Source: JAXGQD01 sp040766665
Lineage (GTDB): Bacteria; Bacillota; Clostridia; Saccharofermentanales; Fastidiosipilaceae
Assembly: GCA_040766665.1 (NCBI GenBank)
Contig: JAXGQD010000001.1
Coordinates: 248,001 to 312,000, forward strand
Reading direction: 5' to 3'
DNA length: 64,000 nucleotides
A program made the position numbers and the translations under genes. Of the stretch, positions 8,596 to 18,393 are shown in pieces. A model generated the notes under the pieces. The model was given only the letters and a program-made list of their open reading frames with translations. It did not search any database and had not been told where the DNA came from. Each line of letters starts with the position of its first letter. The stretch's first letter is position 1.

Positions 8596-9142
8596 AGGAA
8601 ATCTGGCCATAAAAGAAGTCGACTCCGCGCTGCCAGAGCAGCCGCTTAGCAATGAACGAAAGAGGCCACTGATGGTAGCCCCGCGTAATTTAAGTAATAG
8701 CAAGCGTTACGTACAGGAGAAGACGCAGTATCGCAACAGAGCCTTTGAAAGAGCCAGACGCACGATTCAGGTCATCTTGTGCATCGCGGCGATTACGGGG
8801 ATGTTGACTTTTTTGCTCTTTAATCAGACCAAGGTTGTGGAATTGAATTTTGCCAATGCGGAATTGCAGGATAAAATTACCAGAGCGCAAATCGTCAATG
8901 TACAAAAGCAAAGTGAAATCGTGCAGTTGACCGACTTGGATGCGGTGCGCGCGAAAGCTGTGCTGCTGGGTTTCCAAGAACCGGGACCTGATCAGATTAT
9001 CTATCTGGCGGTACCGAAACAGGATAAGTTGGTGCTGCAGCCGGGCAGCGGTGAAAGCGCGGACGGAAGCACGGAAGTAAGTCCTGTGGATGAAGCGGCT
9101 TACAAAAATCTCGAGGGCTTCTTCAGAACATTACAGCCCTAA
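8588..9142 (+). CDS. ftsL: FtsL-like cell division protein
   Basis: A 184-residue bitopic membrane protein in the ftsL position. It has a basic cytoplasmic N-terminus of about 60 residues, one membrane segment (TIQVILCIAAITGMLTFLLF), then an extracytoplasmic coiled coil of FtsL/DivIC type (VVELNFANAELQDKITRAQ...). FtsL-type proteins bridge FtsQ and FtsB and activate FtsW and FtsI at the septum. The start is TTG at 8588, preceded at proper distance by AAAGGAGA and overlapping the rsmH stop. An upstream in-frame ATG at 8501 lacks a good ribosome binding site. Primary sequence is weakly conserved in this family, so the call rests on topology and position. Confidence 0.8.
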   Translation: MNRGNLAIKEVDSALPEQPLSNERKRPLMVAPRNLSNSKRYVQEKTQYRNRAFERARRTIQVILCIAAITGMLTFLLFNQTKVVELNFANAELQDKITRAQIVNVQKQSEIVQLTDLDAVRAKAVLLGFQEPGPDQIIYLAVPKQDKLVLQPGSGESADGSTEVSPVDEAAYKNLEGFFRTLQP

Positions 9143-9272
9143 GGCTGAAAAACAAGGCATGTGAGGACCTGGACTCCACTATACTGTTGGGTACAGGTCT
9201 TTGTTATATAATTTGTATTTCAGAGGCTTAGCCCATGGAGTACGAAAGACCTAAAAGGAATACTGCGAACGC

Positions 9273-11582
9273 ATGAGAAGATACAGCAACAGAAGCAACG
9301 CCGCCAAGCGCCAAAGGAAAAGGGGCTTCAGCAAGGACCGGAGCGGCACACAGCGCAACATCGTGCGTTACAATCCTTATCCCAAAACCGTAGCCGGAAC
9401 GCGTGGCGGTATCGTCTTGGTGACGGCTTTGACGGTGCTTTTTGCCTTTTATCTGATTGCCAATCTCTTCAACACACAGATCGTTTCTCATGAGCAGTAT
9501 CTGCAGGATGCGGCCGTCTTGCGCTACAACAAAGAATTGGTTTATCCGGAGCGCGCCGCCATCTACGACAGCAGCGGTTTGCCACTAGCCATTACGACTT
9601 ATGACTATACCGTCGGTTTTACACCGCGTTCTTTGCGCTCGTGGTTGGCTGATGAGGTTGCACCGACCGCGGAGGGCATCGCGACTGAAATTGCGAAGAT
9701 TCTGGAAATCGATCAGTCAAGTATGATGGCTAATCTCGCGATGGAGGATGAGCCCTATATCCAGCTCAAGAAAAACGTCAATTCGGATACCATCACGAAT
9801 TTACGCAGCTACCTGAATGAAAATCAGGTGTTTGGTGTCGTGATTGATGCGGTGATGCGCCGAGATTACCCAGCGGGCGATGTGGGCGCCAGTATCATAG
9901 GATTTGCTTCAAAGACGGGGGAGAACATCTCCGGCGTCATGGGTATCGAAGCTTATTACGACAAACAACTGCGCGGCGAACCCGGTTATTCCTATACCCA
10001 AACGGATAACTACAGTGGTAGACAATTGCCCTTTACCGATTCAACCAATCAGGCCGAGGTCAAACCGAATGCCTTAAAACTCAATATTAATGCGCGTTTG
10101 CAGGCTTTTACACAAAGTCTGGTCAAGCAATATGTCATCACCTATGGGGCAAAAGAAGGCGAGATCGTGGTCATGAATCCGGAAACGGGCGCCGTTCTGG
10201 CGATGGCCAATCACAACAGCTTTGACCTGAATGACCCCTATGCGGCACCCGAAGGAAAAAACAAAAACACCTGGGATCCTTTTGTCAATGACGAAGATAT
10301 CGACTACCTCTACAGTGAAATATGGAGTAACCGCGCGACCCAGAAACTTTATGAGCCCGGCTCAACCTACAAGGCACTGACGACTGCCATGGCGATTGAA
10401 GAGAAGATCTTTACCGAAGATGAACTCTTCAGCGATGACCCCATCTGGGTTGAGGGCCATGATCTCTATCCTATTTCCTGTTGGAGCGGCTGGGGCCATG
10501 GCATGGAAACCGTGCGTATGGCCGTGGTGCGTTCCTGTAACCCGGTCATGGTGCAGCTCGCAGAAAAATTGGGTATGAATACCTTCTATGACTATGTCCG
10601 TGCTTTCGGACATCAAGAGAAAACCGGCGTTGACTTGCCGGCTGAATCCAATACCTATTTGCATCCCGAAGATGAGCGCATGCCTATCGACTTGGCCAAC
10701 CTTTCTTTTGGCGAGTCCAGCGTCATTACCCCCTTGCACCTGGTAAACGCATATGCTGCCTTGGCCAACGGTGGATTGTTGATGAAGCCGCAAGTGGCTG
10801 ACGCCTACGTCGATGCCGATGGACTGGTTGTGGAAGACATCAAACCGGAAGTGGTGCGCCGCGTTATTTCGACGGAGACTTCGGACAAGATTATGGAATA
10901 TCTGCGCGCGGTGGTGACCAACTACGAAGGCGCGCCGGAAGGTGAAACCTTGGGTTATGGCTCCGCAGGAAAAACCTCCACCTCGAACTTTGGCGTTAAT
11001 GACGAGAAGGCGGTTATCTCTTTTGCCAATATTGCGCCCTATAACGATCCGAAAGTCGTAGTGCTGGCGGTTTTGCATGAGCCGGCTGCAGGGACGCTTT
11101 CTAAAATTACGGCTCGCATGTCGGCGCAGACTGCGGGTGTTGCCTTGGAACAAATGGGTATAGCGAAGGATAAGAGCCTTTCCGACGATATGTGGAGTAT
11201 TTTTATTCAGCGCTATGTGCCAAATTTAGATGGCTATAATTTTGCCACTGTAGGAAAAGTGACACTGCCGAACAATCTCTATTTAGACATGGAAGCAGGC
11301 GCGCCGGCTGATGCAGCGGTCAAATATCAGTACCCCTTGGCCGGGCAGTTAATCAATAACCGCGGGACGATTTATATCAGCCATTCCGGCAAGCCGATGA
11401 CGGAACTTGTGACGGTGCCCAATTTCAACAATTTGGGTTTTGAAGGGGCTTACAAACTGGCCGAAGAAATGGGTGTCAACATTCTCATCCAGGGCAACTC
11501 GGATGGCAAGGTGTCTTGGCAATCGATAGAGCCCGGCAAAACCGTCCTGAAGTACAGCATCGTGAATTTAGCATTGGATTAA
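9273..11582 (+). CDS. SpoVD/FtsI-type penicillin-binding protein (septal transpeptidase)
   Basis: A 769-residue class B PBP that cross-links septal peptidoglycan as partner of FtsW. It has a basic N-terminus, one membrane anchor (about residues 47-68), a PBP dimerisation domain, and a transpeptidase domain. Catalytic motifs are S364-x-x-K367 in EPGSTYK, S421-C-N423, and K567-T-S (KTS replacing KTG). The last ~60 residues (from LVTVPNFNNLGFEGA) look like one PASTA domain, as in SpoVD. A 130-base gap with no clear signal separates it from ftsL. Whether it serves vegetative division or sporulation cannot be told from sequence; it is the only class B PBP in the cluster, so it is probably the division enzyme. 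Confidence 0.92.
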   Translation: MRRYSNRSNAAKRQRKRGFSKDRSGTQRNIVRYNPYPKTVAGTRGGIVLVTALTVLFAFYLIANLFNTQIVSHEQYLQDAAVLRYNKELVYPERAAIYDSSGLPLAITTYDYTVGFTPRSLRSWLADEVAPTAEGIATEIAKILEIDQSSMMANLAMEDEPYIQLKKNVNSDTITNLRSYLNENQVFGVVIDAVMRRDYPAGDVGASIIGFASKTGENISGVMGIEAYYDKQLRGEPGYSYTQTDNYSGRQLPFTDSTNQAEVKPNALKLNINARLQAFTQSLVKQYVITYGAKEGEIVVMNPETGAVLAMANHNSFDLNDPYAAPEGKNKNTWDPFVNDEDIDYLYSEIWSNRATQKLYEPGSTYKALTTAMAIEEKIFTEDELFSDDPIWVEGHDLYPISCWSGWGHGMETVRMAVVRSCNPVMVQLAEKLGMNTFYDYVRAFGHQEKTGVDLPAESNTYLHPEDERMPIDLANLSFGESSVITPLHLVNAYAALANGGLLMKPQVADAYVDADGLVVEDIKPEVVRRVISTETSDKIMEYLRAVVTNYEGAPEGETLGYGSAGKTSTSNFGVNDEKAVISFANIAPYNDPKVVVLAVLHEPAAGTLSKITARMSAQTAGVALEQMGIAKDKSLSDDMWSIFIQRYVPNLDGYNFATVGKVTLPNNLYLDMEAGAPADAAVKYQYPLAGQLINNRGTIYISHSGKPMTELVTVPNFNNLGFEGAYKLAEEMGVNILIQGNSDGKVSWQSIEPGKTVLKYSIVNLALD

Positions 11583-11600
11583 GCGAGCGATGGTGGAAAT

Positions 11601-13088
11601 ATGAAGCTGTATCAAATGTTCAAAGACTATCCTGTGCTGTCCTTTACAGGTTCCGCACTGACGGAAATCAACCAGTTGGCTTATGATTCGCGACGCGTGC
11701 TGGAAGGCACGCTTTTTGCCTGTCTGGTTGGGGAAAATCTAGACGGTCACGATTTTATCAGCGAAGCGGTGAATCGCAAGGCGGCAGCGATCATGATTCA
11801 GGAAGAACTTTCCGAGAGTGATCATGCTTACATACAAAAGCATGCACCGGAGACAGCGGTGCTGCGGGTAGCGGACTGTCGTGCGGCGCTGGCTTTTATC
11901 AGCTGTAATTTCTATCCTTTTTCCCTGGAAAGCCTCAACATTCATATCCTGGTGGGGGAAATCGGTAAGGGTAGTTACGGCCTGATGTTGTATAGCCTTT
12001 TGCATAAACTGAATAAACAAGTCAGTCTGATTGACGAGATGCAGATTTTGTCAGTCGGTAAAAAACGCTTCCTGCCCCGCAATCACCCGGAAATGACAGA
12101 GATCTGTGCCGTTTTGAGCGAGCTCGGTGAGGGTGATGTCATACTGCCTTTTAGTTATAAAGATTTGGAATTAAAACGTGGGCTTTATCTCTCGCCCGAT
12201 ACCTGCAGTATTTTGCAGGCGGATAGGGAAGAATTGAGCCGCGTCATCGCACTGGCCTCTGATAAGACCTTTTTCTTTGCTAATGCGGACAGCCTGAGCG
12301 AGGATGCCTTGCCCTTGACCGCCAGCCTGCAAGGGCGCTTCCTGAGTTACGGCATCACCTCCAGCGCGGACTTGCGTGCCCGTGAGCTGCGCATCGAGAC
12401 GCGCCGTCAAAATGTTGGCACCTCTTTCATTCTGGATTATCCGGACGGCAGCAGCGCTGAATTCTTTGTGGCTCTGCCCGGCCGACATCAGGTTTACAAT
12501 GCTTTGGCTCTATTGACTTGGGCTTACCATGCAGGTATCCCGCTGGCAGCTTTACAGGAGTATCTCAGCGAACTTAGTTTGCCCGGACGTTCCGAGTTGG
12601 TGGTGGCGCAAGACAAGGTGGAGCAGGATTTTGTGCTGATGATTGATAACGCCTGGTCTGCCACCCAGATTAAAAATCTCCTGCAATCGTTGCGCCCTTA
12701 CTGCCGCAACCGACTTTTACTTTTGGCCAGTGCCGGAGGGGACCGTTCCACCGAAATGCGCCAGGCCTTAGCGGCCGAGGCAATAGCGGGGGCGGATTAT
12801 GTCTGTTTTACCGTGTCCAATCCGCGTTCGGAAGGTGCGGCGGCCATTTTGTCCGATATGACGGAGCATATTAATCGCGAGGCTTTTGCCTTTGATTGCA
12901 TTGAAGACCGTGAAGCGGCAATCAGGCACATTGTCGGACTGGCTGAGCAAGGGGATCTTGTGGTCCTGAGCGGTAAGGCGCAGGACAGTTATCATATCGA
13001 CGCCCAAAGCACAGAGCCGTTCTCGGAGTTTGAAGTGGCGAAAAAGGCATTACAGGAAAGAACGGTGGTGGCGGCAGATGCAAAATGA
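11601..13088 (+). CDS. MurE-like Mur ligase with degenerate active site
   Basis: A 495-residue protein in the murE position with all three Mur ligase domains in outline. The N-terminal UDP-binding part is near normal (YDSRRVLEGTLFACLVG, DGHDF). The ATP loop, GTNGKTT in active MurE, is GEIGKGS at residues 119-125, so the magnesium-binding Thr is Gly. The DYAHxPD segment is DNAWSAT, the amino-acid-recognition DNPR motif is SNPRSE, and the terminal GKGHE is GKAQD. The GGDR segment is retained (SAGGDRST). Known MurE adds the third amino acid to UDP-MurNAc-dipeptide. This copy may be inactive, altered in chemistry or regulatory, and a second genuine murE would then be needed elsewhere. The reading frame is intact and full length, so it is under selection. 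Confidence 0.8.
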   Translation: MKLYQMFKDYPVLSFTGSALTEINQLAYDSRRVLEGTLFACLVGENLDGHDFISEAVNRKAAAIMIQEELSESDHAYIQKHAPETAVLRVADCRAALAFISCNFYPFSLESLNIHILVGEIGKGSYGLMLYSLLHKLNKQVSLIDEMQILSVGKKRFLPRNHPEMTEICAVLSELGEGDVILPFSYKDLELKRGLYLSPDTCSILQADREELSRVIALASDKTFFFANADSLSEDALPLTASLQGRFLSYGITSSADLRARELRIETRRQNVGTSFILDYPDGSSAEFFVALPGRHQVYNALALLTWAYHAGIPLAALQEYLSELSLPGRSELVVAQDKVEQDFVLMIDNAWSATQIKNLLQSLRPYCRNRLLLLASAGGDRSTEMRQALAAEAIAGADYVCFTVSNPRSEGAAAILSDMTEHINREAFAFDCIEDREAAIRHIVGLAEQGDLVVLSGKAQDSYHIDAQSTEPFSEFEVAKKALQERTVVAADAK

Positions 13089-14580
13089 ATATGTGATGCA
13101 AGAACTTGTAGCTGCACTCGGTGGACGTTTAGTCAATGCTCCGCCCGAACTGCGCATCAGTCAGGTCTGTACCGACACCCGCAAGCCTATGACCGGCGGG
13201 CTTTTCGTGGCCCTGATCGGCGAACGCTTCGATGCGCACGCGTTCCTGGACAAGGCTGTAGCAGCCGGTGCAGTGGTGCTCTGCGTCAGTGATTTAGAGA
13301 AAGCTGAACAACTCGCCCCCGGACACTGCTATTGGCTGGTAGAGGATACCAAGCAGGCCTTTATCGATTTGGCTTCCTGGTACCGTTTATCGCTGAAGAC
13401 CAAGGTCATCGCCGTCAGTGGCAGTGTCGGTAAGACTTCGACGCGCGACATGATTTTCGCAGCGCTGTCTTCCGAAAAGACCGCCAAAACCGAAGCGAAT
13501 TTAAATAACGAAATCGGTGTGGCGCAGACGCTTTTTGCCACGGATGAAGATCGGGAGTATTTGGTTCTGGAATTGGGTATCGGTGCACCCGGCGAGATGG
13601 CGGTGCTGACGAACATGGCTAAACCCGATATCGCGGTCATCACCATGATCGGACATTCGCATCTGGAATTCTTTGGGACACAGGAAGCCCTAGCCAGAGA
13701 AAAACTGGAAATGCTTTTGGCCTTGCGCCCGCATGGTTTACTTGTGCTGAACGCGGATGATGCGGTTCTGCTGGAAGCTGCCCGCAGCCCCATGTTACAA
13801 ACACTGCTGCAGGAGAAAGCAGCCGAACTGGCTTTTATCAGCCTGGAGGATAAGGCCTTACCCCCGGATCTGAGGCATTATCCCCTGCTACGGGGCGAGG
13901 CGCTGCGTTTTGCGGAAGAAGAGAGTCACTTTCAAGCGGTTTGGGAAAATGCCGCAGCTTGGGGAAGTCGGCAGTCCGTTTTACCGGAACAAGCCATCGA
14001 ACTGCACAGTTATGGACGGCACATGGTGCAGAATGCGCTTTTTGCCCTGGTCATTGCTGCCTACCTTGGTCTTGCGCCTCATAAAACGGCACGCAACCTG
14101 CTCCGCTACGTCTCTACCGGTGCACGTCAGAAACGGCGTGAGGGCAAGCAGTTCACTCTGATCGATGACAGCTATAACGCCAGCCCCGAAGCTATGCGTG
14201 CGGCCTTATCCTATTTGGTGGGTATCGCTGAAGCGACCGGGCGGCGCAGCATCGCCGCCTTGGGTTGCGTCAATGAATTGGGCGATGAGAGTGTACGTTT
14301 GCATCGCCTTATCGGCCGAGACATTGCAGCACAAGCCCCTGATTTGGCGTATCTTTGTGGCACCTGGGCTGATGACATGGCAGAAGCCTGTCGCAGTGCT
14401 CAGGAAGCAGCAGGCGGCAAAAAAACAGCGCTCTTCACCTTTCCCGACCGAGCCAGTCTCAGCGCGGCGCTTTTACCTAATTTAAAGCCCCGTGATATAC
14501 TGCTTGTAAAAGCTTCACATTCTTATGCCATGGAAATACTGGGCGAAGAAGCATGGAAGCTGATGGAGGAAGGCGTTTAG
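13078..14580 (+). CDS. murF: UDP-N-acetylmuramoyl-tripeptide-D-alanyl-D-alanine ligase
   Basis: MurF adds D-Ala-D-Ala to the UDP-MurNAc tripeptide in the cytoplasm, using dipeptide made by the ddl product at 27.2 kb. It is about 500 residues from the chosen ATG at 13078. In contrast to its upstream neighbour, all motifs are intact: the ATP loop GSVGKTST, EANLNNEIGVAQT, the Mg/ATP-binding E-x-G segment (LELGIGAPGEM), DDSYNASPEAM and HSYAMEIL at the end. The chosen start overlaps the murE-like stop by 11 bases. An ATG at 13030 would add 16 mostly basic residues not typical of the family. Confidence 0.93.
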   Translation: MQNEYVMQELVAALGGRLVNAPPELRISQVCTDTRKPMTGGLFVALIGERFDAHAFLDKAVAAGAVVLCVSDLEKAEQLAPGHCYWLVEDTKQAFIDLASWYRLSLKTKVIAVSGSVGKTSTRDMIFAALSSEKTAKTEANLNNEIGVAQTLFATDEDREYLVLELGIGAPGEMAVLTNMAKPDIAVITMIGHSHLEFFGTQEALAREKLEMLLALRPHGLLVLNADDAVLLEAARSPMLQTLLQEKAAELAFISLEDKALPPDLRHYPLLRGEALRFAEEESHFQAVWENAAAWGSRQSVLPEQAIELHSYGRHMVQNALFALVIAAYLGLAPHKTARNLLRYVSTGARQKRREGKQFTLIDDSYNASPEAMRAALSYLVGIAEATGRRSIAALGCVNELGDESVRLHRLIGRDIAAQAPDLAYLCGTWADDMAEACRSAQEAAGGKKTALFTFPDRASLSAALLPNLKPRDILLVKASHSYAMEILGEEAWKLMEEGV

Positions 14581-15575
14581 TGTCCTTACAGGATTTGTTA
14601 ATAGTTCCGATTGCTTTCGCTGTCACCGTCGTTTTGGGTTTTATCCTGCTACCGCTTTTACGGCGCATTAAAATCGGCCAAACCGTACGTGACGACGGTC
14701 CGCAATCGCATTTCGTCAAGAGCGGTACCCCGACGATGGGGGCTTTGATGTTCGTTTTGCCGGTACAGATTTACGGCTTCGTGCTTAGCTTTATTAGTGG
14801 CAGCAGCCTGCTTTTTGCCATGATGCTTCTGACCACCGCGATGGCGGCGATCGGTTTCCTCGATGACTATATCAAGGTACGTGTGCGCAAAGAAGGTCTG
14901 AGCCCTAAGCAGAAAACCATCCCTATGCTCTTGGCTATCAGTGCATTTGTGTTCTTCTATCTTTATCTGGCCCCCATGCCGCCGCTGATTCACTGGCCTT
15001 TTGGCCTGGGTACGAGCAGCATCGAAGGGATCTGGCGTTTACTCTATGGTCTCTTTCTGGTGGTATTTATGTATTTCACCATCAATGCCGTCAACATTAC
15101 CGACGGTGTCGATGGCTTGCTTTCCACGCTGAGCATCCCGGTCTTCTTCAGTTTGAGTTGGGCCCTGCTTTCGTCATATAATGCTCTGGGCAGCAGAGAA
15201 GCGGCTTTGGTGGCATTGGCTTTGATTGGAGGTTTTTTGGGCTTTCTGGTCTTTAACCATCATCCGGCTAAAATATTTATGGGGGACACCGGTTCCCTGG
15301 CCATCGGGGCGCTCTTTTCGGCAATTGTGGTATACATGGGTGCGCCATGGTTGCTGCTGCTTACCGGCTTCGTCTATTTGGCTGAAGCCATGTCCGTGGT
15401 GATTCAGGTTCTTTATTTTAAGAAGACCAAGGGCAAAAGAATATTCCGCATGTCCCCGATTCATCATCATTTTGAGTTGGGTGGCTGGAAAGAAAATAAA
15501 GTGGTCATCGTCTTTACGTTGATTGCACTGCTTGGATCCGTTTTGGGCTTACTTGCCCTCGGTTCCGGCATATAA
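14580..15575 (+). CDS. mraY: Phospho-N-acetylmuramoyl-pentapeptide-transferase
   Basis: MraY, 331 residues, is an integral membrane enzyme with about ten hydrophobic segments. It transfers phospho-MurNAc-pentapeptide to undecaprenyl phosphate to make lipid I. Signature motifs are DDYIKV, NAVNITDGVDGL, FMGDTGSLAIG and the HHHFELGGW histidine cluster near the C-terminus. The start is GTG at 14580, which shares one base with the murF TAG stop and is preceded by GGAGG at proper distance; an upstream in-frame ATG at 14553 lies within murF. murD, which usually follows mraY, is missing here. Confidence 0.96.
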   Translation: MSLQDLLIVPIAFAVTVVLGFILLPLLRRIKIGQTVRDDGPQSHFVKSGTPTMGALMFVLPVQIYGFVLSFISGSSLLFAMMLLTTAMAAIGFLDDYIKVRVRKEGLSPKQKTIPMLLAISAFVFFYLYLAPMPPLIHWPFGLGTSSIEGIWRLLYGLFLVVFMYFTINAVNITDGVDGLLSTLSIPVFFSLSWALLSSYNALGSREAALVALALIGGFLGFLVFNHHPAKIFMGDTGSLAIGALFSAIVVYMGAPWLLLLTGFVYLAEAMSVVIQVLYFKKTKGKRIFRMSPIHHHFELGGWKENKVVIVFTLIALLGSVLGLLALGSGI

Positions 15576-15587
15576 CAGGGAGACCGC

Positions 15588-17207
15588 ATGTTCGGTAAAA
15601 AACGAAACCGCAAAGAAGAAGCCCGTTCCGGCAGTGCGCTACACGATCGCGTAGATTTCGGCACGCCCGAGCGCGGGGTGCGGAAATCCAAAATGTCAGC
15701 CAAAAGCGAGCGGCGCAGAGAGCGCCGCATTGCTAAACTGCGCAAACGCCAAGACGAGCTTTTGGCAGTGCAACCGCCTTTACATAAACGCTCGCGCCGC
15801 TTTAATGAACCCGTAAAGCAGAGCAAACCGCAGACGGCTGCGGAAATGGCTGCGGCACTGTCTCAGGAAGCAGCTCTCAAAGCCGGTGTCGATATCACAC
15901 CGGCCACTACGACCTCGCACGATTCCATCCACTTTAAACCACCGCGCCGCATCCACCTCGGTCTGCTTATCACGGTCATCGTATTGCTCTGTTTTGGCAT
16001 GATTATGCTTTTTTCTGCCAGTATGACCAACGCCTTTAACGAGTATGGTGACTCCAGTTACTGGGTCATCCGCCAAGTCCTGTTTACAGGTTTAGCCATG
16101 GTGCTGATGTATGTCTTGACGCGCATCAATCCTAAGCGCTGGAACCATGAATCTTTAGCCGTCATCATGTATTTGGTCACGCTCTTCCTATTGGTGATTG
16201 TCCTGATTCCCGGTATTGGCCAGGAAATTAACGGTCAACGACGCTGGCTGCCGCTGGTGATTTTGCCCAACATGACCTTCCAGCCCTCGGAAATCGCGAA
16301 ATTGGCGGTCGTCTATTGCGGTGCGGTGTATTATTCCGCGATTCGCAAACGCCGTTCAGCCGGTAAACTGGTGGCTAAAAGTAAAATTGGCCAGGTCTTC
16401 AAAGATGTCTTCTATGATTTTTTTGTTCCAGGTTTCGCCATCCTCTTATGGTGTGTGCTAATCAGTCAGCAGTCTCACTGGTCTTCGATTATTATCATCT
16501 TATTAACGCTCTTTGTGGTCTTCCTGGGTGCCGGTATTCGCCCCCGTTCCTGGTTGATTATGCTGGGTATTTTAGTGGCGATTGTGGCCGTCGGATTTAC
16601 TATCTTTACTGCTTTCAGAACAGAAATTACGGCTTACGTTGAAAGTAATCCGCAGATGACCCATATTCTGACCCGTCTCAATGTTTTTTCAGGCGATTCC
16701 AGCACGACCGTTGACGAGAGCTACCAATCCCGCCATGCACTGATCAGCATCGGTTCCGGTGGTTGGACGGGCAGCGGTCTCGGCTTAGGTCGCCAAAAAT
16801 TCGGTTGGCTTCCTGAAATCCACAACGACTACGTTTTTTCGAATATCGGAGAAGAACTGGGCTTCGTCGGTTCTTCAGCCGTGGTGCTGCTTTTCGTCAT
16901 ATTCTTCGTTTTGGGCATCAATGTCACCTTAAAAACCCAGTCTATCTATATGCAAATCATGGCCCTGGGTTTCTCCTCATTAATTGCCATCCAAGCCTTC
17001 CTCAGTATTGCAGTTAACCTGATGGTCATCCCCCCGACGGGCATCAGTCTGCCGCTTTTCAGTTACGGAGGCACCTCCAACATTTTCTTCCTGGTCGGTA
17101 TCGGCTTTCTGCTTTCCGTTTCCAAATATGGCCCCAAAGATCTGGGAGGCATACAATTCGCAGACTACCGCAATAGGCGCAGGCATGATAAGAAGCAGCG
17201 CAGATAA
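15588..17207 (+). CDS. ftsW: Peptidoglycan glycosyltransferase FtsW
   Basis: A 539-residue SEDS-family polymerase that builds septal glycan strands from lipid II with the class B PBP encoded upstream. The first ~125 residues form an unusually long, strongly basic, cytoplasmic N-terminal extension before the first membrane segment, longer than in typical ~400-residue FtsW. About ten membrane segments follow, with SEDS signatures FQPSEIAKL, HNDYVFSNIGEELGF and GISLPLFSYGGTS. The last 23 bases overlap murG. RodA is the alternative, but the cluster position between mraY and murG supports FtsW. Confidence 0.93.
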   Translation: MFGKKRNRKEEARSGSALHDRVDFGTPERGVRKSKMSAKSERRRERRIAKLRKRQDELLAVQPPLHKRSRRFNEPVKQSKPQTAAEMAAALSQEAALKAGVDITPATTTSHDSIHFKPPRRIHLGLLITVIVLLCFGMIMLFSASMTNAFNEYGDSSYWVIRQVLFTGLAMVLMYVLTRINPKRWNHESLAVIMYLVTLFLLVIVLIPGIGQEINGQRRWLPLVILPNMTFQPSEIAKLAVVYCGAVYYSAIRKRRSAGKLVAKSKIGQVFKDVFYDFFVPGFAILLWCVLISQQSHWSSIIIILLTLFVVFLGAGIRPRSWLIMLGILVAIVAVGFTIFTAFRTEITAYVESNPQMTHILTRLNVFSGDSSTTVDESYQSRHALISIGSGGWTGSGLGLGRQKFGWLPEIHNDYVFSNIGEELGFVGSSAVVLLFVIFFVLGINVTLKTQSIYMQIMALGFSSLIAIQAFLSIAVNLMVIPPTGISLPLFSYGGTSNIFFLVGIGFLLSVSKYGPKDLGGIQFADYRNRRRHDKKQRR

Positions 17208-18393
17208 ACCGCTGCGGATTGCGATAGCGGGAGGGGGGACTTCAGGACACGTAAATCCGGCTTTGGCAATTGCGCAGAGCCTGAGACAACTACGCCCCGA
17301 TATCGAAATTATTTTTGTCGGAAGCAGCGAAGGGATAGAACATGATTTAGTGCCCCGAGCCGGTTTCGAGTTTGTCCCCGTACCCGCTTATCCTTTTGAA
17401 AACACGCCTAGAGACATCGTCAAGGCCCTCATCGCCCTGGCAAAAGGCACGCGAGCCTGTAAGCAGTTAATTCGTGAACGCGACATCGCTGCGGTTATCG
17501 GGACGGGCGGCTATGTTGCCAGCCCTTTACTGTCTGCTGCGAAAAAAATGCAGTTGCCATGCCTTATCCATGAACAGAATGCTTATCCCGGGCGTAGTAA
17601 CCGTGTGATGTCAAGAGGTGCTGATGTCGTATGCATAAGCTATGAGAAATCAGCGTCCTACTTTAATAAGGCGCAGCGCGTTGTCCTGACAGGAAATCCT
17701 ATAGATGAAAAGTTCTTCAGCATAAAAAAAACCGAAGCTAGAAGAGCACTGGGGATCGATGAGCGAGAAATGCTGATTTTAGCGACTGGCGGTTCCATGG
17801 GTGCACGAAGCATCAACCGCGCCGTCATTGAATTGGCCGAAATCTATCGAGAAAAACAGCTAAAGAACCCTAAACAGCAGGCCAGCAGTTTGCGAATTCT
17901 GCTGGTTAGTGGGAAAACACTGTACGAAGAATGCCTAAAACAGCTTGAAAGCTCAGGTTTATTGGGATACGAAGGCTTGAAAATTGAGAATTATCTCTAT
18001 AATATGGTATCCTACATGGCTGCGGCGGATATTGTGATCAGCCGAGCCGGAGCTATAGCCTGTGCTGAAATAGCTGCTTTAGGGAAGGCGGCGATTTTAG
18101 TGCCCTTTCCTTTTGCCACGGGTGATCACCAACGTCATAACGCCTTGGCATTTGTTGAACGAGAAGCAGGCCTTTGCATCGATGACCACCAACTGAACGG
18201 CCAAAGCCTGTTTCAGGCGATTAATGAAATCAAAGAGAGACCTGAGCGTCTCGGCGAAATGGAGCGCGCAGCGGCAACGCTGGCGAGTCCGACTGCGGCT
18301 ACCGATATTTGCACCGAGTTTATTGCACTCTTGCCCAAAGTTGTGACTCCGAAGGATACGACTCCGGAAGCGTCGCTTGAGGAGAACGGATGA
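17185..18393 (+). CDS. murG: UDP-GlcNAc:lipid I N-acetylglucosaminyltransferase
   Basis: MurG, 402 residues, converts lipid I to lipid II at the cytoplasmic face of the membrane. The N-terminal glycine-rich signature GGGTSGHVNPALAIA lies at residues ~15-29. The domain linker region holds HEQNAYPGRSNR, and the C-terminal UDP-GlcNAc site has the SRAGAIACAEIAALGKAAILVP segment. I start it at ATG 17185, which gives a family-like N-terminus and a 23-base overlap with ftsW. The next gene starts within its stop codon (ATGA). Confidence 0.95.
   Translation: MIRSSADKPLRIAIAGGGTSGHVNPALAIAQSLRQLRPDIEIIFVGSSEGIEHDLVPRAGFEFVPVPAYPFENTPRDIVKALIALAKGTRACKQLIRERDIAAVIGTGGYVASPLLSAAKKMQLPCLIHEQNAYPGRSNRVMSRGADVVCISYEKSASYFNKAQRVVLTGNPIDEKFFSIKKTEARRALGIDEREMLILATGGSMGARSINRAVIELAEIYREKQLKNPKQQASSLRILLVSGKTLYEECLKQLESSGLLGYEGLKIENYLYNMVSYMAAADIVISRAGAIACAEIAALGKAAILVPFPFATGDHQRHNALAFVEREAGLCIDDHQLNGQSLFQAINEIKERPERLGEMERAAATLASPTAATDICTEFIALLPKVVTPKDTTPEASLEENG

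Noticed and set aside
10362..11153. 263-codon minus-strand frame opposite the penicillin-binding protein
   Set aside because: Antisense to a well-conserved transpeptidase domain with all catalytic motifs; no family resemblance in the antisense product.
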